DNA of 41,564 bases, taken from positions 1 through 41,564 of the forward strand of contig PKWK01000201.1 of NCBI GenBank assembly GCA_003133205.1, in the 5' to 3' direction. Both the position numbers and the translations under genes were made by a program. Below, one piece after another: positions 18,296 to 26,896 of the stretch. Origin of the DNA: Granulicella sp. GTDB lineage: Bacteria; Acidobacteriota; Terriglobia; Terriglobales; Acidobacteriaceae. The notes below the pieces were generated by a model, which worked only from the letters and a program-made list of their open reading frames with translations, was not told the DNA's origin and did no database searches. The first letter of the stretch is position 1; the number at the start of each line of letters is the position of its first letter.

Positions 18296-20110
18296 ATGCT
18301 GGAAGACAGAACGATCCCCGCAATTCGCAATGTCTTCCGCAACCGGCTCTACCAGAGCCTGGCAATCTCGCTCTGCGTCCTCTTTGCCATAGCGATGATC
18401 GCCAATACCCAGCTAGGCGGAGAAGCGTGGTGGTTCTGGTACGCGACCCTGCTTCGTAGCGGAACCAGGTTATATGCCGACCTTCACCTGGCGCTTCAGC
18501 CTCTGTTCGTCTTGGAAAATGCCGCATGGATGCAATTGTTCGGGACCAAAACCCTCGTAACCGAGATCCCATCCGTATTCCATGCCCTGGCTCTCTCCAT
18601 GGCGATATTTCTGCTGCTGCAGGAATCGGACTGGCCGGATTGGCAGAAGGCGATTGTGCTCGCCGGCGCCTTCCTCCTCTGTGTCGTAATCAGCGCATAC
18701 CGGTTCGATGACTTCCACGCCACGGCGGACATCTTCATCCTCTCTTCGCTGCTGACGCTGCTGTGGATCGCCAAAGCCGAAACCATCGGGCAGCATCTTC
18801 GACTCGCAGCGGTGCTGGGCATTCTCTCCGGGTTGACCATTACGACTCGATTGAATGACGGCGTGGCGCTCCTCGTTGCGGCAATGCTGAGCCTGCTTTT
18901 TCTAGCCCAAAAGAAGAAGACCCTGGTCGCAGGCCTGTTCCTGCTAGCCGCCACCTTGACCGTACTTGTGGTCGTCAAACTCACTGGCGACTCATTATCG
19001 GCTTACGCTTCGAACAGCATAGTCGGAGCAGCCGCCAGCAAGGGCGTCGGGAAAACAAGCCTTCTCCTGCGTCCGTGGTTGCTATTCTCCAATGCTCTCC
19101 ACCTGATGCGCACTGGAAAAAAGTGGATTCTTGTCTCGATTCTGGCAATGGTTGCGGCGGGTGCAATCGTTGCGCGCTTCTTCCCGAAGGCGGTCAGGTT
19201 CATAGTTCCCATCCAACTTGGCATAGCGGCCGCAGGATTTGCCTACTCTTCCCATGCGCTTCGCGGACAGCTATTGACCGGCACACTCATCGATGCCTTG
19301 TCGATTACTCTTATTGTCGTAAATTATCTGGTCGCCCTCCTCGTCGTCGTGCGTTATTTGAATTCGACGAAGAGATTGGGCAGGCACGAGTGGGATGCCA
19401 GGGAGATTCTCGTCTTTCTGCCGCTCGCCGAACTGGCATCCGCTTCTGCTTCGACCGGTGGGCAGGCTACTATCGGCTTTCTCTTCACCCAGATGGCAAT
19501 TCTGTTGCTTCTTGTCCCCATCATCCAACCGTTTCGCAGACACGCCAGTTGGGCAAACCCTTCCTTCGTCACAATCATGGCGTTGCTGGGACTCTCCTGT
19601 TTCGCTGCGAAGATTCAGAACCCCTACTCGTGGAATAACTTCCGATCCAGCCCCATGTTTGAGAACCGTCAGTGGTATCGCCATCCGGTTTATGGGCCAA
19701 TGTATATCGACCGGGGCCTGCTGCATTTTGTCCAGCCGATCTGCGAGAAGATCGAACAGGGGAATTCCAAACCTGAACTGCTGTCGCTGCCCTATTCGTA
19801 TCCGAACTATTTTTGCGCGACCCCACCGTGGCACGGGTATGTTCAGACCTACTTCGACACCGCTCCGCGATCTACCATCAATCGCTTGATGAGCGAACTG
19901 AATACGGCGCCCCCGCAATGGATTCTGTATCAGCGGCAGCTCAAGATTCTGCAGGGGGCGGAGCTTAACTACAACCAGGGACAGCCGCTGGCGCAGCGCG
20001 ATCTGGATACATTGATCATGCAAAAAATTGCCGCCGGGCAGTGGCAACTAATCGATAAGGCCAACTATCTCGAAGGCGACGGCTGGCTGCTTATAAAAAC
20101 GCGACCATAG
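18296..20110 (+). CDS. multi-pass membrane protein, GT-C/GT39-like
   Basis: The ATG at 18296 is preceded by AGGAGG eleven bases upstream. The 604-residue protein has about 11 membrane segments to residue 430 and a soluble C-terminal part. The early loop GEAWWFWYATLLRSGTRLYA followed by DLHLALQP has the pattern of GT-C enzymes (acidic residue, then R-x-x-Y-x-D, then a proline). It has the same general build as the upstream gene, suggesting a pair that arose by duplication and acts in building one surface glycan or glycolipid. No close family can be named from sequence alone. Confidence 0.75.
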   Translation: MLEDRTIPAIRNVFRNRLYQSLAISLCVLFAIAMIANTQLGGEAWWFWYATLLRSGTRLYADLHLALQPLFVLENAAWMQLFGTKTLVTEIPSVFHALALSMAIFLLLQESDWPDWQKAIVLAGAFLLCVVISAYRFDDFHATADIFILSSLLTLLWIAKAETIGQHLRLAAVLGILSGLTITTRLNDGVALLVAAMLSLLFLAQKKKTLVAGLFLLAATLTVLVVVKLTGDSLSAYASNSIVGAAASKGVGKTSLLLRPWLLFSNALHLMRTGKKWILVSILAMVAAGAIVARFFPKAVRFIVPIQLGIAAAGFAYSSHALRGQLLTGTLIDALSITLIVVNYLVALLVVVRYLNSTKRLGRHEWDAREILVFLPLAELASASASTGGQATIGFLFTQMAILLLLVPIIQPFRRHASWANPSFVTIMALLGLSCFAAKIQNPYSWNNFRSSPMFENRQWYRHPVYGPMYIDRGLLHFVQPICEKIEQGNSKPELLSLPYSYPNYFCATPPWHGYVQTYFDTAPRSTINRLMSELNTAPPQWILYQRQLKILQGAELNYNQGQPLAQRDLDTLIMQKIAAGQWQLIDKANYLEGDGWLLIKTRP

Positions 20111-20230
20111 ACGATCGCTGCGCCAGACCGACCAGCCGAAAAATGCCTCGCGGACCTCGTGCTCTCCATTCCCCGAAGCGCCTGGCGCAACACGGTGCAG
20201 TGTCAGTCGTCAGACTGCTAATGTAGAAAC

Positions 20231-21154
20231 ATGTACACCATCGAGGCCTGCCCATGCTGTCTGTCGAAAGAGTCGCGTGCTAGATGGGCGGTCGTCGCCC
20301 CATTCCTCGCCCACTACGCAGTTGGTCGCCCGCCCTTCCTGTGCAAACTCCTCGAATGTTCGGCCTGCTCCTTCAGGTTCTTCGATGTGCGCCTCACCCC
20401 CGATGAGGTAGCCCGCCTCTACTCCGGCTATCGCGGAGAGCAGTACTTCGCCGAGCGCCATCGCTGGGAATTCTGGTACTCCCGGAAGGTCAACGATGGA
20501 ATCGGTGGAGACCCGGATGAGATCGTCAAGCGGGTAGCGGCGTACGAAAGGCTCTTCCGTCCACATGTCAGCCCCGCAACCGTCAAGACCGTGCTCGACT
20601 ACGGCGGCGATCGCGGACAGTTCATTCCAGAATCGCTCGGCACGGATAAGTTTGTCTTTGAGTTGTCCGATGCAGTCCCCGTGCCCGGAGTCACCCGAAT
20701 CGCGTCCGAGCAGCAGTTGAACAGCATGAAGTTCGACTTCATCATGGCTCTCGGTGTACTGGAGCATTGCTCGGAGCCCGCCGACATACTTGAGCAATTG
20801 CGATTCTGTCTCAACCCCGGATCGCTCCTCTGCGTCGGCGTTCCCTTCGAACGGTACGGGATCGGCTTCGCGGGCAGAGGCAGCCTCTACCGCGCCTACC
20901 TGAACGCTCTGCTGCATCTTCCGGCGGCTTTGGTCGCCGTGGATTTCTACTCCGCCGCTGCACGCATACGGCTCAACCATATCCCACCCTTCGGGCTCAT
21001 AAAATGCCACGAGCACCTGAACTTCTTCGACAAAGTCTCCATGACCGCCCTCTTGGAGCGCACCGGATTCGAAGTGGTCGACTCCACAATTGAATGTGTC
21101 GCGAAATACCCGGCCAAGGTCGAATCACTCTACATGCTCGCCCGCCTCCGCTAG
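20231..21154 (+). CDS. class I SAM-dependent methyltransferase with N-terminal Cys-rich zinc-ribbon-like motif
   Basis: The 307-residue protein starts with a CPCC motif (8-11) and a second CSAC pair near 45, like the zinc ribbons of sugar-modifying methyltransferases. A Rossmann methyltransferase core follows: VLDYGGDRGQF is a variant of the SAM-binding motif I, and FDFIMALGVLEHC is the usual motif near strand 4. The C-terminal part contains a CHEHLNFF segment often seen in methyltransferase-12 proteins. No ribosome binding site is present, and TAATGT lies seven bases before the ATG, so the mRNA may be leaderless. It sits between membrane glycosyltransferase-like genes, which points to methylation of a surface sugar. 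Confidence 0.82.
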   Translation: MYTIEACPCCLSKESRARWAVVAPFLAHYAVGRPPFLCKLLECSACSFRFFDVRLTPDEVARLYSGYRGEQYFAERHRWEFWYSRKVNDGIGGDPDEIVKRVAAYERLFRPHVSPATVKTVLDYGGDRGQFIPESLGTDKFVFELSDAVPVPGVTRIASEQQLNSMKFDFIMALGVLEHCSEPADILEQLRFCLNPGSLLCVGVPFERYGIGFAGRGSLYRAYLNALLHLPAALVAVDFYSAAARIRLNHIPPFGLIKCHEHLNFFDKVSMTALLERTGFEVVDSTIECVAKYPAKVESLYMLARLR

Positions 21155-21217
21155 CCTGATTGCGAGGACTTCGAGGCTCGCGGAGGCGTTCCGGCTGGCC
21201 CCCTATACTAATCCAAT

Positions 21218-21946
21218 ATGTCCGATACTCCGAACCTACATCTGGTCCAGGCGTCTCCAACGGACAGGCCCGCCACGAGGAGCCGGTCCGTCCTCGGGGC
21301 CACGGCTTCGAAGGCAACCGGCATCTTGCCCATCGGGATCGGCCTGCTTTTCTTTGCCATGGAATGCTGCCGCTACTTGTATCTTTTTCGGTACGCCGAC
21401 GACAGGAAGCTGGCGGAGTGGCTGCCTGACGATGCCTTCTACTATCTTATTCTGGGCCGCAACTTCACACTCCTGCACAGGTGGACATTCGACGGGGTTG
21501 CGCCCGCAACCGGCTTTCACCTGCTTTGGGGCTACATGATGGCCCTCATCTACTGGCTTGCCCCCGGCATTTCCCTGCACCAGATATTTATCCTGCTCTA
21601 CTTTTTTGCCGCACTCTTGATGGCGACAAGCCTATCTCTCACGTGCGTTCTGATGCGTCGCCTCCTCGGACCATTTTCCGTCCTTGGTCCCGTCGCCATA
21701 TTCTCCACCTCTCTGGCCGCGCAACTGCCAAACTTTCTGTTGGAGTCGGGCCTCGTCGTCTTCTTTTCCGGCCTCGCCGCTTACACCGTTTTTGGGCTGG
21801 AGAAGCCGCCGACAAATCGCGCCCTGGCGGCAGCATTCGGGATCGGAGTCCTGGGAATGTTGTCTCGCAGCGATTTTGGGCTGCTACCGCTCGTTATGCT
21901 GGTCGCCGGTTTAGCAATTTACCGTAAAGTTGCCCCCCCCCGGTGA
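21218..21946 (+). CDS. membrane protein, N-terminal half of a frame-split gene
   Basis: The 242-residue product has a cytoplasmic N-terminus and six or so membrane segments, with the loop EWLPDDAFYYLILGRNFTLL typical of GT-C-like proteins. It stops immediately after a run of nine C (21933-21941). The next frame continues with no gap in membrane-protein character, so the two parts are best read as one gene of about 562 residues broken by a one-base change, or made whole by -1 slippage on the C-run. The start has TATACT eight bases upstream and no ribosome binding site, again compatible with a leaderless mRNA. Confidence 0.7.
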   Translation: MSDTPNLHLVQASPTDRPATRSRSVLGATASKATGILPIGIGLLFFAMECCRYLYLFRYADDRKLAEWLPDDAFYYLILGRNFTLLHRWTFDGVAPATGFHLLWGYMMALIYWLAPGISLHQIFILLYFFAALLMATSLSLTCVLMRRLLGPFSVLGPVAIFSTSLAAQLPNFLLESGLVVFFSGLAAYTVFGLEKPPTNRALAAAFGIGVLGMLSRSDFGLLPLVMLVAGLAIYRKVAPPR

Positions 21947-22905
21947 GGATCGCAGGCTGCGTTTTGGCGGGCTCCGTCGTTGGTCTCCTGCTCGTACTCG
22001 GACACACTTATCTGTCGTCCGGTCACTTCGTGCAAAGCAGCGCAATCGTGAAACGTCGCTGGTCATCTCTGGATAAAGACTATTTTTCAAGCCGCGGTGA
22101 TCCGAGCCAGATCGATTCCGGCGCGATCTCGCCCCTCCTTGAGGGCTCAGACGGCGGTCAGAGGCTCGCTCGTCACCCGCACGCCAAGCGGTGGGTGCCT
22201 TACGTTGCCGGGGGTGCGTTTCTGCTAATGGCCATGACGGGCGCCGGGCTGTCAAAACTCAGACGCCGCCCCGCGATCGCGATCGTTTGTGCGATGGGTG
22301 GCGTCGTCATAGGCTATATAGCTCTGTACGCCTACGACGGCGCGGTTCAGCCGTGGTACTTCGCGGATTACATTGTTCCGTACTCCATCATCGCGGCCTC
22401 GGCATTTGCGATCCCCGGCAAGGCCTGGCGGGCGGTTTCGACCGTCGCGCTGGCGGTGTTGCTATGGAGAGCGTCGCCGGTCCGCAGGGCCACCACGCCA
22501 ATGTGGCCCCAGCAGGTAGGGTTTTACGAGGCAGGGATTTTTCTCCGTCAGCACCCGGAACTAAAGCCCGTCGGCGCTTGGAACGCCGGCATCGACAGCT
22601 ATGCGGCGGGAGGGGGAGTCATTAATGTGGACGGCCTGGTTAATGATGACGCAGCCCAGTACGTGCTCTCGAACTCCCTGAAGAACTACCTGGCCGAGAG
22701 ACACATTGACCGCGTGATTGACGACTCCATTATGTGGGAATCGGACCTGACCCGTGCCCGCGGCGGCTATCCAGGAGTTGCTCTCACTCGTTGTATCGAT
22801 TGGAAAATCACGTTGTGGCAGGTAGCGAAACCGCAGCTCGTGGGAAACCATGTCATGTTAAGCACGCTCGATCCTCAGTGTCTGAGTGGGGCCGATGGCC
22901 GCTAA
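21943..22905 (+). CDS. membrane protein, C-terminal half of a frame-split gene
   Basis: This frame opens at a GTG that overlaps the preceding stop by four bases (GTGA) and encodes about four membrane segments, then a soluble domain with WNAGIDSYAAGGGVINVDGL, the kind of C-terminal domain seen in large GT-C-like membrane proteins. On its own the product lacks the first catalytic loop. It could be translated by coupling at the overlap, by slippage on the C-run just upstream, or not at all if the parent gene is broken. Adding one C (ten) would join both halves in one frame. Confidence 0.65.
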   Translation: MRIAGCVLAGSVVGLLLVLGHTYLSSGHFVQSSAIVKRRWSSLDKDYFSSRGDPSQIDSGAISPLLEGSDGGQRLARHPHAKRWVPYVAGGAFLLMAMTGAGLSKLRRRPAIAIVCAMGGVVIGYIALYAYDGAVQPWYFADYIVPYSIIAASAFAIPGKAWRAVSTVALAVLLWRASPVRRATTPMWPQQVGFYEAGIFLRQHPELKPVGAWNAGIDSYAAGGGVINVDGLVNDDAAQYVLSNSLKNYLAERHIDRVIDDSIMWESDLTRARGGYPGVALTRCIDWKITLWQVAKPQLVGNHVMLSTLDPQCLSGADGR

Positions 22906-23295
22906 GAATATGCGAGACGCTGTCGGCCCGGATTCGAGAGCCATAACGACTAGCCGGGCGGAAAACGCATCGACAGAGATCAGTCCCGTAGATCCTGTCC
23001 GCCGCCCCCACCCCCTTTTCCACCGAACTTTCCTTGACACGCCCTATATAATTGAAGAAAGAAATACAGGAGCGCGGCCCAGTGCCAGGCCCTGTACTCT
23101 CACTCTTGACTCGCAGCGGATTCGGCTCCAAAGTGATTGATTCCAGATACTTAGTCTATCAAACTATTTGAAATCAATACTTTATACCTCCGGTCCAGAC
23201 CTAACCGCCGCGTTTCGAAGACTTTAAGACTTTAACCCAAGGGGGGTACCCCCCAACTTGCACACCACCGTAGCAGGCGCGACAATCGGACACCT
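22906..23295. other. 390-base intergenic region with repeat-like elements
   Basis: No gene is seen. The region contains TTGACA at 23034 and TATAAT at 23047, which are only seven bases apart and so not a normal promoter. It also has a GATTGATT/AATCAAT inverted pair around 23136-23178, a tandem AAGACTTT x2 at 23218-23235 and the GGGGGGTACCCCCC palindrome. From memory, similar AT-rich blocks ending in a GTACCC palindrome are scattered between genes in related acidobacteria, but this was not tested. Confidence 0.5.
23241..23254. repeat. 14-base perfect palindrome GGGGGGTACCCCCC
   Basis: It lies 41 bases upstream of ridA and directly after the tandem AAGACTTT pair. It may be the end of a dispersed intergenic repeat or a hairpin in the ridA leader. 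Confidence 0.55.
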
Positions 23296-23694
23296 ATGGC
23301 AAATTCCAAGATCATGATCTCGACCAATAACGCACCCGCCGCAATCGGCCCCTACTCGCAGGCGGTGCGCATCGGCGGCATGCTGTTCACGTCCGGCCAG
23401 GTAGCCCTCGACCCGGAAACCGGCGCGCTGGTCGCCGGCGGCATTCGCGAGCAGACCACCCGCGTGCTCGACAACCTGACCGCCGTCCTCGCCGAGGCCG
23501 GTCTCGACATGGCTCACGTCGTGAAGACGACCGTATTCCTCAAGAGCATGGCCGACTTCGCCGCGATGAACGAGATCTACGCCACCTACCTCGCGCCCGA
23601 AGGAGTCGTGCCGCCCGCGCGTTCCACCGTCGAAGTCGCCCGCCTGCCCAAGGACGCGCTGGTGGAGATCGACCTTATCGCCCGCGAGCCGTAG
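23296..23694 (+). CDS. ridA: RidA-family enamine/imine deaminase
   Basis: The 132-residue protein has the full RidA (YjgF/YER057c/UK114) length. R109 in PPARSTVEVARLP and E124 in VEID match the Arg105 and Glu120 of E. coli RidA that hold the carboxylate and the water used to hydrolyse 2-aminoacrylate and other reactive imines. G-x-x-P-Y-S at 17-21 and TSGQ at 32-35 are also family hallmarks. It acts in the cytoplasm as a trimer to protect pyridoxal enzymes. It lies 38 bases upstream of msrB on the same strand, so the two damage-control genes may be cotranscribed. Confidence 0.95.
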   Translation: MANSKIMISTNNAPAAIGPYSQAVRIGGMLFTSGQVALDPETGALVAGGIREQTTRVLDNLTAVLAEAGLDMAHVVKTTVFLKSMADFAAMNEIYATYLAPEGVVPPARSTVEVARLPKDALVEIDLIAREP

Positions 23695-23732
23695 AAAGTC
23701 GCCGCGCATCGAATGACTGAGAGGTTTCAACG

Positions 23733-24161
23733 ATGGCTGACACCACACCCGATTCGACCGCCGCCACAAAGCAGAAGATCCATAAAACCGACGCAGAGTG
23801 GCGCGAGCTCCTCACCCCCGAGCAGTTCCACATCATGCGACAGAAGGGCACCGAACGCCCCTTCACCGGCGCGCTGGTCGATAACCACGACGACGGCATC
23901 TACCACTGTGGAGCCTGCAACACGCCCCTCTTCACCTCAGACAAGAAGTTCGAATCCGGCAGCGGCTGGCCCAGCTTCTGGCTGCCCGTGTCGCCGGACG
24001 CCATCGAAGCCCACGAAGACTCCACCCTCGGAGTGCGCCGCGTCGAGGTCACCTGCGCCACCTGCGGCGCCCACCTCGGACACGTCTTCCCCGACGGCCC
24101 GCGCCCCACCGGCATGCGCTACTGCATCAACAGCGCTTCCCTTGCGTTCGAGAAAAAGTAG
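23733..24161 (+). CDS. msrB: peptide-methionine (R)-S-oxide reductase MsrB
   Basis: The 142-residue protein carries both zinc-binding CxxC pairs (C59/C62 in HCGAC and C108/C111 in CATCG), the GSGWPSF substrate loop at 76-82, H117 in GHVF and the catalytic C131 in RYCINS. It reduces methionine-R-sulfoxide in proteins using thioredoxin. There is no signal peptide, so it is cytoplasmic. The ATG follows GAGAGG by eight bases. Confidence 0.96.
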   Translation: MADTTPDSTAATKQKIHKTDAEWRELLTPEQFHIMRQKGTERPFTGALVDNHDDGIYHCGACNTPLFTSDKKFESGSGWPSFWLPVSPDAIEAHEDSTLGVRRVEVTCATCGAHLGHVFPDGPRPTGMRYCINSASLAFEKK

Positions 24162-24186
24162 CCGCGCCGGTCACGCACGCGGGTGC

Positions 24187-24212
24187 CCCACGTCTCGATT
24201 CTGAGACGTGGG
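24187..24212. repeat. 10-base inverted repeat between convergent msrB and rpmB; REP-like or bidirectional terminator
   Basis: CCCACGTCTC / GAGACGTGGG with a six-base loop, followed by TTTG on the plus strand. It can serve both convergent genes as a hairpin. The same hairpin sequence, as I remember it, recurs between genes in acidobacterial genomes, which suggests a dispersed palindromic repeat. Confidence 0.55.
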
Positions 24213-24281
24213 TTTGCGGCACACAAAAGCCCAGCCGCGCTGCTGCCGACTGGGGCATCCTGTTCGTACGAGGTTTTTGGT

Positions 24282-24470
24282 CTAGCCTTTGACGACTTTG
24301 CCCGTCTTGATGCAACTGGTGCAAACGCGGATGCGCTTGCTCGCGCCCTCAACCTTCGCCTTCACCGCGCGCAGATTGACGTTCCAGCGCCGGCGAGTCG
24401 TGTTGTTGGCGTGGGAGATGTTGTTACCGAACTGCGGCCCCTTGCCGCAAAGATCACATTTGGCTGCCAT
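24282..24470 (-). CDS. rpmB: 50S ribosomal protein L28
   Basis: The 62-residue protein begins MAAKCDLCGKGPQFGNNISH, the standard L28 start, and ends with IRVCTSCIKTGKVVK. Four cysteines (5, 8, 50, 53) mark the zinc-binding form of L28. GGAG lies eight bases before the ATG. It stands alone on the minus strand. Confidence 0.97.
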   Translation of the reverse strand: MAAKCDLCGKGPQFGNNISHANNTTRRRWNVNLRAVKAKVEGASKRIRVCTSCIKTGKVVKG

Positions 24471-24700
24471 TGTGTTGCTCCAATCTTTTTGATCGCTGAG
24501 GCTCAGCGTGGGCCGGTTGAACGTCAGGCCACACTCGACGCCGCAGAGAGAAGAGTCGCCATTCCAGCCGGCGTCCTCACAAACTGCCGTCGCAACGGCA
24601 CTCTAGCGCTAGATAAGCATACCACGTCGAAGCGGTCCTCTCCAACCCTGACGGAGCCGTCGACCGCCGCTGCAATCCTCGAAAGTCGTCAATCCGAGCG

Positions 24701-25665
24701 CTACTTCTCGACCGTGATCGCGTTCGGTTGCCCATTGAATGGGTCGATGGGCATCAGCACGTACTTGCTGGGGACGACCGTGTAACCAACCTGGGTACTG
24801 CCGAAGTTGTTGGTGAGAACAAACCGGCCAGTAGTTGCCGACAGGCTGTCCGTGGTGCAAGTGATAGTCCCGGTCAGGCCCAGGTTGAGGACTCCGTACG
24901 GGTCGCTCTGGTCGATCGTAAACGTGTCCGTACTGAGGTTGGAGATTCCGTTCGTCACATTGATCGCGGTCGGCGCCTGCGGCGTACCCACAGCGAAGGT
25001 GCCCGTCGTCGCCGCGCAGCCGAAGGTTCCGCTCACCTGCTGCTGGACCGTGATCAGGGAAGGACCTCCCTGGTTGGTGGAGGAAGGTTGCTCCGTGCCG
25101 AACGCCTGGGCTCCGTTCGCGAGGTAGAAAACCGGCTGGCCGCTGCCCAGGGTCATCCGTCCGTTGGAGTCAATCGAGTAGGTGTACGGCCCCTGACTCT
25201 TTTCGAGCGTTATCTGTCCCTGGCCACCGTTTTCGTCGATGGTGATGGCGAACTGGTTTCCACTCTGGACTGACAGATAGACGAGAGCGCTGTCCAGGCT
25301 GGTCGGGAAGGTGGAGACGCCATCCCCATTGGATGCGGACACTTCGTACGCGACGTAGTTACCGGTGACAGTGCTGTTGCTGAAGCTGCCGCTCTGGGCC
25401 AGCACATCGCCGTTCAGCAGCGAGGTAGTAGCGTATCGACTACCATCTCCGAGTTGGGTGCCGGTGGGGTTCAAATTTGCCACCCATTCCCGCTGTTTGT
25501 ATAGCCCACCAGCGTGCTGTTGCCGAAGTTTCCAACCCAGACGTCGTTCGAGATGTCGATGGCCAGCGCATCGGCGCCGAAAATGGCCAGTTTGAACGGG
25601 CTGCCGTTCAATGGAACACCGAGTGGGCTGAGTTTGCTGAGGCTTCTGCCCGCGCTGCCGGGAAA
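24701..25665 (-). pseudogene. 3' remnant of an NHL/beta-propeller-type secreted protein, frame-broken and truncated
   Basis: An open frame at 25483-24701 encodes 260 residues of Ser/Thr/Gly-rich beta-strand sequence ending in ITVEK, typical of the C-terminal part of acidobacterial surface proteins. Upstream, in another frame (about 25665-25471), the translation reads ADALAIDISNDVWVGNFGNS, a clear NHL-type repeat, and then stops. The two parts belong to one former gene with a frame change near 25480. The 5' end is cut where recombinase sequence on the plus strand begins. No signal peptide remains. The 260-residue part could be translated on its own, but there is no evidence that it is functional. 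Confidence 0.65.
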
Positions 25666-26054
25666 TGCAAGACCCGTGCGAGCGGTGCCGGACGTGCGAA
25701 TGGGACTTGAATGACGTGAAAAGCCCCTTAGCGGGTCTGCGCTTCCACGACCTGCGACATCATGCGATCACGGAACTGGCTGAGTCGCAGGAGGCCAGTG
25801 ACAGTACCATTATGGCGCTGGCGGGGCATGTGTCGAGGAAGATGCTGGAGCACTACAGCCATGTTCGCCAGGACGCCAAGCGAGACGCGGTGAACCTGCT
25901 GTCTGCGAAGCGTCCTGGGAGGCCAACAATTAAAAGTTGCGACACAAACAACGACACAAACGCTACCCTTACGGAACAGGTGCCTTCGTATGTCATTGAA
26001 GATATGGTAGGCACGAGGAGACTCGAACTCCTGACCTCTACCGTGTCAAGATGA
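25665..26054 (+). pseudogene. C-terminal fragment of a tyrosine recombinase/integrase
   Basis: The 129-residue frame holds the end of a phage-type integrase. LRFHDLRHHA gives the HxxR box, LAGHVSRKMLEHYSHV gives the second His and the catalytic Tyr. The N-terminal core-binding domain and the first catalytic arginine are missing, so it cannot be active. The last codons (GTRRLELLTSTVSR) are encoded by the complement of a tRNA gene 3' half, the usual sign of an integrase lying next to its own attachment site. The fragment abuts the NHL protein remnant, marking the far end of a deleted element. Confidence 0.75.
26005..26050 (-). other. 3' half of tRNA-Val(GAC) with CCA; probable attachment-site remnant
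   Basis: Read on the minus strand, the segment gives the anticodon loop TTGACAC (GAC anticodon), the 3' anticodon stem, a variable loop, a perfect T-arm (AGGAG, TTCGAGT, CTCCT), the 3' acceptor strand CGTGCCT, discriminator A and an encoded CCA. The D-arm and 5' acceptor strand are absent and the 5' anticodon stem does not pair, so it is not a working tRNA. This is the classic footprint of site-specific integration into a tRNA gene. Confidence 0.75.
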
Positions 26055-26399
26055 CAACTCCATTAGAATCTTTGAGTTATGGAGAGTCCAAGGGAATGAA
26101 AGGGCACATAAAGGAACGTTTGGATTCCTTATCGTGCCCTCGTTTGTGCCCGTGTTTAGGGAGAGGCGAGCGGTGATCCCCAACCCTAACCAAGCTCAGG
26201 CGGGCTGGCACCTGATCTGAAGCAGGCGAATACTGTTTTTGCAGTTCGGAATACCCGTGTATTTTCAATTACTTACGTGAACTACACCGCCCTCTAAAGT
26301 ACTTGAAAACACTGCATGGAATTCTCTCAATGGTGTGAAAATGGTGTGATCGTGGCGGGCTGCTTCCTTTCCATCAACGATCTCCGATTGCTCGACGCA
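26055..26399. other. gene-poor decayed stretch
   Basis: Between the integrase tail and the deformylase remnant I see no frame with believable coding character. GGGAGAGGCGAGCGGTGATC-like sequence and scattered short frames are probably degraded mobile-element DNA. Confidence 0.4.
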
Positions 26400-26615
26400 G
26401 TTTGCTGGCTTGGCTACCAGTGCGGTGAATCTGGGCAAGCTGAAACATGCTTCATAGAGTTCTGCGGGACCTCCGCGTCACTCGATGACGGGATTCACAA
26501 TGACATGAAATGGAGTCAGGGTTCGTCCACGTTCTCTCAGTTCCGCCTCGGAAAGAGTCTTGTAATATTCAGGCCTGTCTTCGATGACTGCAAGTCGCAA
26601 CGACTCTCCAGTCAC
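26400..26615 (-). pseudogene. internal remnant of peptide deformylase (def)
   Basis: One minus-strand frame reads [17 protein letters not shown], then [10 protein letters not shown], then a TGA stop (26480-26478), and continues YEACFSLPRFTALVAKPA. These blocks line up in order with peptide deformylase: the strand after motif 1, the VLINPE-like strand, and motif 2, where E. coli Def has EGCLSIPEQRALVPRA. Motif 2 is damaged (EACFS for EGCLS), the N-terminal GxGxAAxQ motif and the C-terminal HExxH helix are missing. It is therefore a decayed copy; a working def must be elsewhere. Confidence 0.6.
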
Positions 26616-26896
26616 TGCTTCTCGAGCTCGTCCGCGAATTCTTTCGCCGCCGCTTTGATCGAAGACATCGAGCGGACGATAACCGACCTAAGAAGTTCTT
26701 CGTCTGGCATATTACCTTCCTCGGCCAAGACCAAGGCAACAGACGCGCGCACGACGCTATGGTTATCCATAACCGTCAATCTGGCCACCTCTTGGGAACA
26801 ATCGAGATCGCAATTAACAAAATTACAGACTCGCACGAGATCTTCGCGTGCGTAAGTGTCTTTAAAATCCGCAAAAACCACGCCGGAAATCCGCAT
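26612..26896 (-). CDS. hypothetical protein, 94 residues
   Basis: A minus-strand frame starting at the internal ATG ([19 protein letters not shown]) gives an acidic, helix-rich product ending [13 protein letters not shown]. The composition is that of a real soluble protein, unlike the Ser-rich plus-strand frame over it. The stop overlaps the beginning of the deformylase remnant. No family is recognised. Given the decayed surroundings it may be a remnant too. Confidence 0.35.
   Translation of the reverse strand: MRISGVVFADFKDTYAREDLVRVCNFVNCDLDCSQEVARLTVMDNHSVVRASVALVLAEEGNMPDEELLRSVIVRSMSSIKAAAKEFADELEKQ

Noticed and set aside
23034..23052. TTGACA followed by TATAAT as a strong promoter
   Set aside because: The two boxes are only seven bases apart, far from the 16-18 bases a sigma70 promoter needs.
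24602..24611. CTAGCGCTAG palindrome upstream of rpmB as an operator
   Set aside because: Ten-base palindrome with no second copy or promoter context; likely chance.
26005..26050. Functional tRNA-Val gene
   Set aside because: Only the 3' half is present; D-arm and 5' acceptor strand are missing and the anticodon stem does not pair.
26316..26855. 179-residue plus-strand ORF
   Set aside because: Ser-rich composition of a shadow frame; the minus strand under it holds the deformylase remnant and a better-looking small protein.
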